64,000 bases of DNA. Source: Chitinophaga horti. GTDB taxonomy: Bacteria > Bacteroidota > Bacteroidia > Chitinophagales > Chitinophagaceae. The DNA lies in NCBI RefSeq assembly GCF_022867795.2, contig NZ_CP107006.1, forward strand, positions 868,001-932,000, written 5' to 3'. Under the pieces are notes generated by a model. It ran no database searches. It saw nothing but the letters and a program-made list of their open reading frames with translations, and was not told where the DNA came from. Each line of letters begins with the position of its first letter. Positions within the stretch are counted from its first letter, which is position 1. The position numbers were made by a program, and so were the translations under genes. Of this stretch, positions 61,828 to 64,000 are shown piece by piece.

Positions 61828-64000
61828 ATGCAACTAAAAGGACTGGTTAGATTTTTTGCTGTCGCACTGATCCTTATCTCTTTGTATCAATTGTCCTTCA
61901 CGTTTGTGGTACGGAACTATGAGAAGAAGATAAAGCAGCAGGCCGAAAAAGATGTGGCCAAAAAGTATCCTGCAGCTACAGGAGACACGCTGAAGGATCT
62001 GCTGAGCGCAAGGAAACAGGAGATCATTGACAGCACCAGTGGTGAAGAAATTGCGGGTTTTCCCTGGTTTGTCACCTATACCAAAGCGAAAGAAAGAGAA
62101 CTGAACCTGGGTCTTGACCTCCAGGGCGGTATGAACGTGGTGTTGGATGTAAGCGTGGAAGACGTGATCCGCTCCCTCTCCGGCTACTCTAAAGATCCGG
62201 CCTTCAATGCGGCCCTGGTTAAAGCCCGGGAAATGAAGAAATCAAGCCAGTCCGACTTCGTTACGTTGTTCGGTGAAGCTTATGCCCAGCAAGCCCCACA
62301 GGGTAAACTGGCGTCTATCTTCGCAAACGCCAGCCAGAAAGACCTGAACTTCAACTCCTCTAACGAACAGGTACTGAGTGTGATCCGCAAACGTTCGTCT
62401 GAAGCGATCAAAAACACTTACCTCGTACTACAGAAAAGGATCGACAAGTTTGGTGTAGCGCAGCCTAACATCAGCCTTGATGAAAATAAAGGTATCATCT
62501 CTGTGGAACTTGCCGGTGTTGATGACGCAGACCGCGTACGTAAATACCTGCAGGCCAGCGCTAACCTGGAATTCCGCGAGGTGCACAAAAACACGCCTGA
62601 ATTTGCTAACCAGACTTTAGGCGCCGTTAATGAAGCCGTAAGAAACTACCTCGGTTACAGCACTGCCAAAACAACTACCGACACTGCCGCTACCGCTGCT
62701 GCTGCAACTCCTGCTCAGGATACTGCCGCTGCTGCTACTGCCGCCGCTACGAAAGATACATCTGCTATCGGTAGCCTCGACGTAGCCCTGGCTGCCGACA
62801 GTGGTAAAGGTTCCAAACTGGATTCCGTTGCTAAAATGCAGGCCGACTTCGCCAAACAGGCTCCCCTGTTCGCGGTGATGGTGCCTAACATGGACCAGCA
62901 AGGCAACACCGACTTTGGCCCTTCTATCGGTAACGTACATATTAAAGATACTGCGACCCTCCGCCGTTATTTCAACCTGCCTGCTGTTAAAGCGGTATTG
63001 CCGAGAGATTTCGTGCTGGCCTGGGGCGCTGCTTCTAAAAATCCGGAAGCTAAAAACTACCTGCCTGTTTACGGTCTGAAAGTAAACCCGGTAAACCCGA
63101 AAGCGAAAGTAACGGGCGAAATGGTAACCGATGCGAAACAATCGTTCGACCAGAACAGTAACGCAGAAGTATCCATGACCATGGACGAAACCGGTACCCG
63201 CGAATGGCGCAGGATGACCGGTGCGCTGAAACCAGGCAACATCGAAGACCGCAGAACGTTTAATTACGTAGCCGTGGTACTGGATGGTATCGTATATTCA
63301 GCTCCTTCTATTAATGGTGAGATTCCTAATGGTCAGTCTTCTATCTCCGGTAACTTTACCGTTGATGAGGCGAATGACCTGGCTAATATCCTGAAATCAG
63401 GTAAAATGCCTGCCCCGGCTAAAATCGTACAGGAACAGATCGTCGGCCCAACCCTGGGTGCTGAGTCTATCGCTGCAGGTGCTAAATCCTTCGCGATCTC
63501 CTTTGCGGTAATTTTCGTACTGATGCTGGTGTACTATAACACAGGCGGCTGGGTGGCTAACATCGCCCTCATCCTCAACCTGCTGTTCACCGTAGGTATC
63601 CTCGCTTCGCTCGGCGCAACGCTCACGATGCCTGGTATCGCCGGTCTGGTATTAACCATCGGTATGGCCGTGGATACGAACGTAATCATATTTGAAAGGA
63701 TCAAGGACGAACTGAGTCGCGGCCGCACCTACCAGGAAGCGGTGGAACACGGTTACAAACGTTCCCTCGCACCGGTACTGGATGGTCACATCACCTCCCT
63801 GCTCACGGCGCTGATCCTGTTCTACTTCGGTCTTGGTCCGGTACTGGGCTTCGCAACTACACAGATCATCGGTCTGTTGCTGTCCCTGTTCTGCGGTATC
63901 CTCGTATCCCGTATGATCACCGACTTCTGGACAAACAAAAAACGTCACTTCGAATACTTCACACCTATTTCCCGCAAAATCTTCAAGCATGCGAACTTCG
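61828..64000 (+). CDS. secDF: Protein translocase SecD/SecDF, N-terminal 724 codons (runs off the window)
   Basis: The open frame from the ATG at 61828 continues past the window end. Membrane helix 1 is at about residues 6-28 (FFAVALILISLYQLSF). LNLGLDLQGGMNVVLDV and LQKRIDKFGVAQPNISLDEN are conserved SecD motifs of the P1 periplasmic domain; TMDETGTREWRRMTG and YVAVVLDGIVYSAPSING follow. The C-terminal helices include IAGLVLTIGMAVDTNVIIFERIKDEL and LLTALILFYFGLGPVLGF. SecD and SecF are fused in most Bacteroidota; the SecF part would lie outside. It pulls proteins across the membrane using the proton gradient, with YajC. An Ala/Thr-rich stretch (about residues 285-315) interrupts P1. Confidence 0.93.
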   Translation, partial: MQLKGLVRFFAVALILISLYQLSFTFVVRNYEKKIKQQAEKDVAKKYPAATGDTLKDLLSARKQEIIDSTSGEEIAGFPWFVTYTKAKERELNLGLDLQGGMNVVLDVSVEDVIRSLSGYSKDPAFNAALVKAREMKKSSQSDFVTLFGEAYAQQAPQGKLASIFANASQKDLNFNSSNEQVLSVIRKRSSEAIKNTYLVLQKRIDKFGVAQPNISLDENKGIISVELAGVDDADRVRKYLQASANLEFREVHKNTPEFANQTLGAVNEAVRNYLGYSTAKTTTDTAATAAAATPAQDTAAAATAAATKDTSAIGSLDVALAADSGKGSKLDSVAKMQADFAKQAPLFAVMVPNMDQQGNTDFGPSIGNVHIKDTATLRRYFNLPAVKAVLPRDFVLAWGAASKNPEAKNYLPVYGLKVNPVNPKAKVTGEMVTDAKQSFDQNSNAEVSMTMDETGTREWRRMTGALKPGNIEDRRTFNYVAVVLDGIVYSAPSINGEIPNGQSSISGNFTVDEANDLANILKSGKMPAPAKIVQEQIVGPTLGAESIAAGAKSFAISFAVIFVLMLVYYNTGGWVANIALILNLLFTVGILASLGATLTMPGIAGLVLTIGMAVDTNVIIFERIKDELSRGRTYQEAVEHGYKRSLAPVLDGHITSLLTALILFYFGLGPVLGFATTQIIGLLLSLFCGILVSRMITDFWTNKKRHFEYFTPISRKIFKHANF

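Overview
The window reads as chromosomal DNA of an aerobic Bacteroidota, most likely a Chitinophaga-like member of the Chitinophagaceae. The evidence is a SusD/RagB protein at the left edge, a GldA-type ATPase with a fused GldF-GldG permease, a peptidase of family S46, a SecDF-type single chain, the yceD-rpmF-plsX order, the ftsK-lolA pair, and repeated use of the Bacteroidota promoter box TAnnTTTG with little Shine-Dalgarno signal. Almost all of the window is ordinary dense chromosome. I see no rRNA, tRNA, CRISPR array, intact insertion sequence or prophage.

Layout. 1-6.7 kb: the SusD tail, an ABC ATPase, the GldFG fusion, and two tandem short MutS-like ATPases in one tight run. 6.7-12.9 kb: an acetyltransferase, an SRPBCC protein, an unknown secreted protein coupled to a formylglycine-generating-enzyme-like protein, an alpha-L-rhamnosidase, a RidA protein and a lipoprotein. 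13-18.1 kb: a DUF1080 glycan-type protein, a YD-repeat-like secreted protein, a DUF3667 membrane protein, enoyl-CoA hydratase, beta-carbonic anhydrase and a lipoprotein. 18.1-32.8 kb: Tex, MazG, a very large NtrY-like histidine kinase, a YggS-type PLP protein, acyl-CoA dehydrogenase, an arginase-family enzyme, a frameshifted DUF3810 gene, a fructosamine-kinase-family protein and a hybrid histidine kinase. 33-44.8 kb: yceD-rpmF-plsX, a TlpA-like lipoprotein, dcd, a phosphopantetheinyl transferase, aroK, DUF423, an alpha/beta hydrolase, ftsK, lolA and lpdA. 44.9-53 kb: an S46 dipeptidyl peptidase, a methyltransferase, a methylmalonyl-CoA-mutase-type catalytic subunit, an M23 peptidase, a small membrane protein and serine dehydratase. 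53-64 kb: two FKBP lipoproteins, groL, groS, nusB, DUF1573, yajC, coaE, an aminotransferase, a DUF4397 lipoprotein and the start of secDF, which runs off the right edge.

Functional links. Protein folding and export genes cluster at the right end (FKBPs, GroES/EL, YajC, SecDF). Envelope and lipid functions sit together around 33-43 kb (PlsX, PPTase, LolA). Nutrient turnover is represented by SusD, the rhamnosidase, DUF1080, the S46 peptidase, acyl-CoA dehydrogenase, enoyl-CoA hydratase and the mutase.

The least ordinary items are the coupled pair of MutS-like ATPases that lack the mismatch-recognition domain, the secreted FGE-like protein that keeps both catalytic-type cysteines and is coupled to an unknown protein, the palindrome in the groES promoter, overlapping divergent promoters at 32.95 kb, a MITE-like inverted repeat at 12.9 kb, and a repeat-rich intergenic region at 53.1-53.3 kb. 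Nothing here is clearly a new defence or mobile system. The MutS-like pair is the best candidate for undescribed biology. All calls come from reading the sequence, with no database search.
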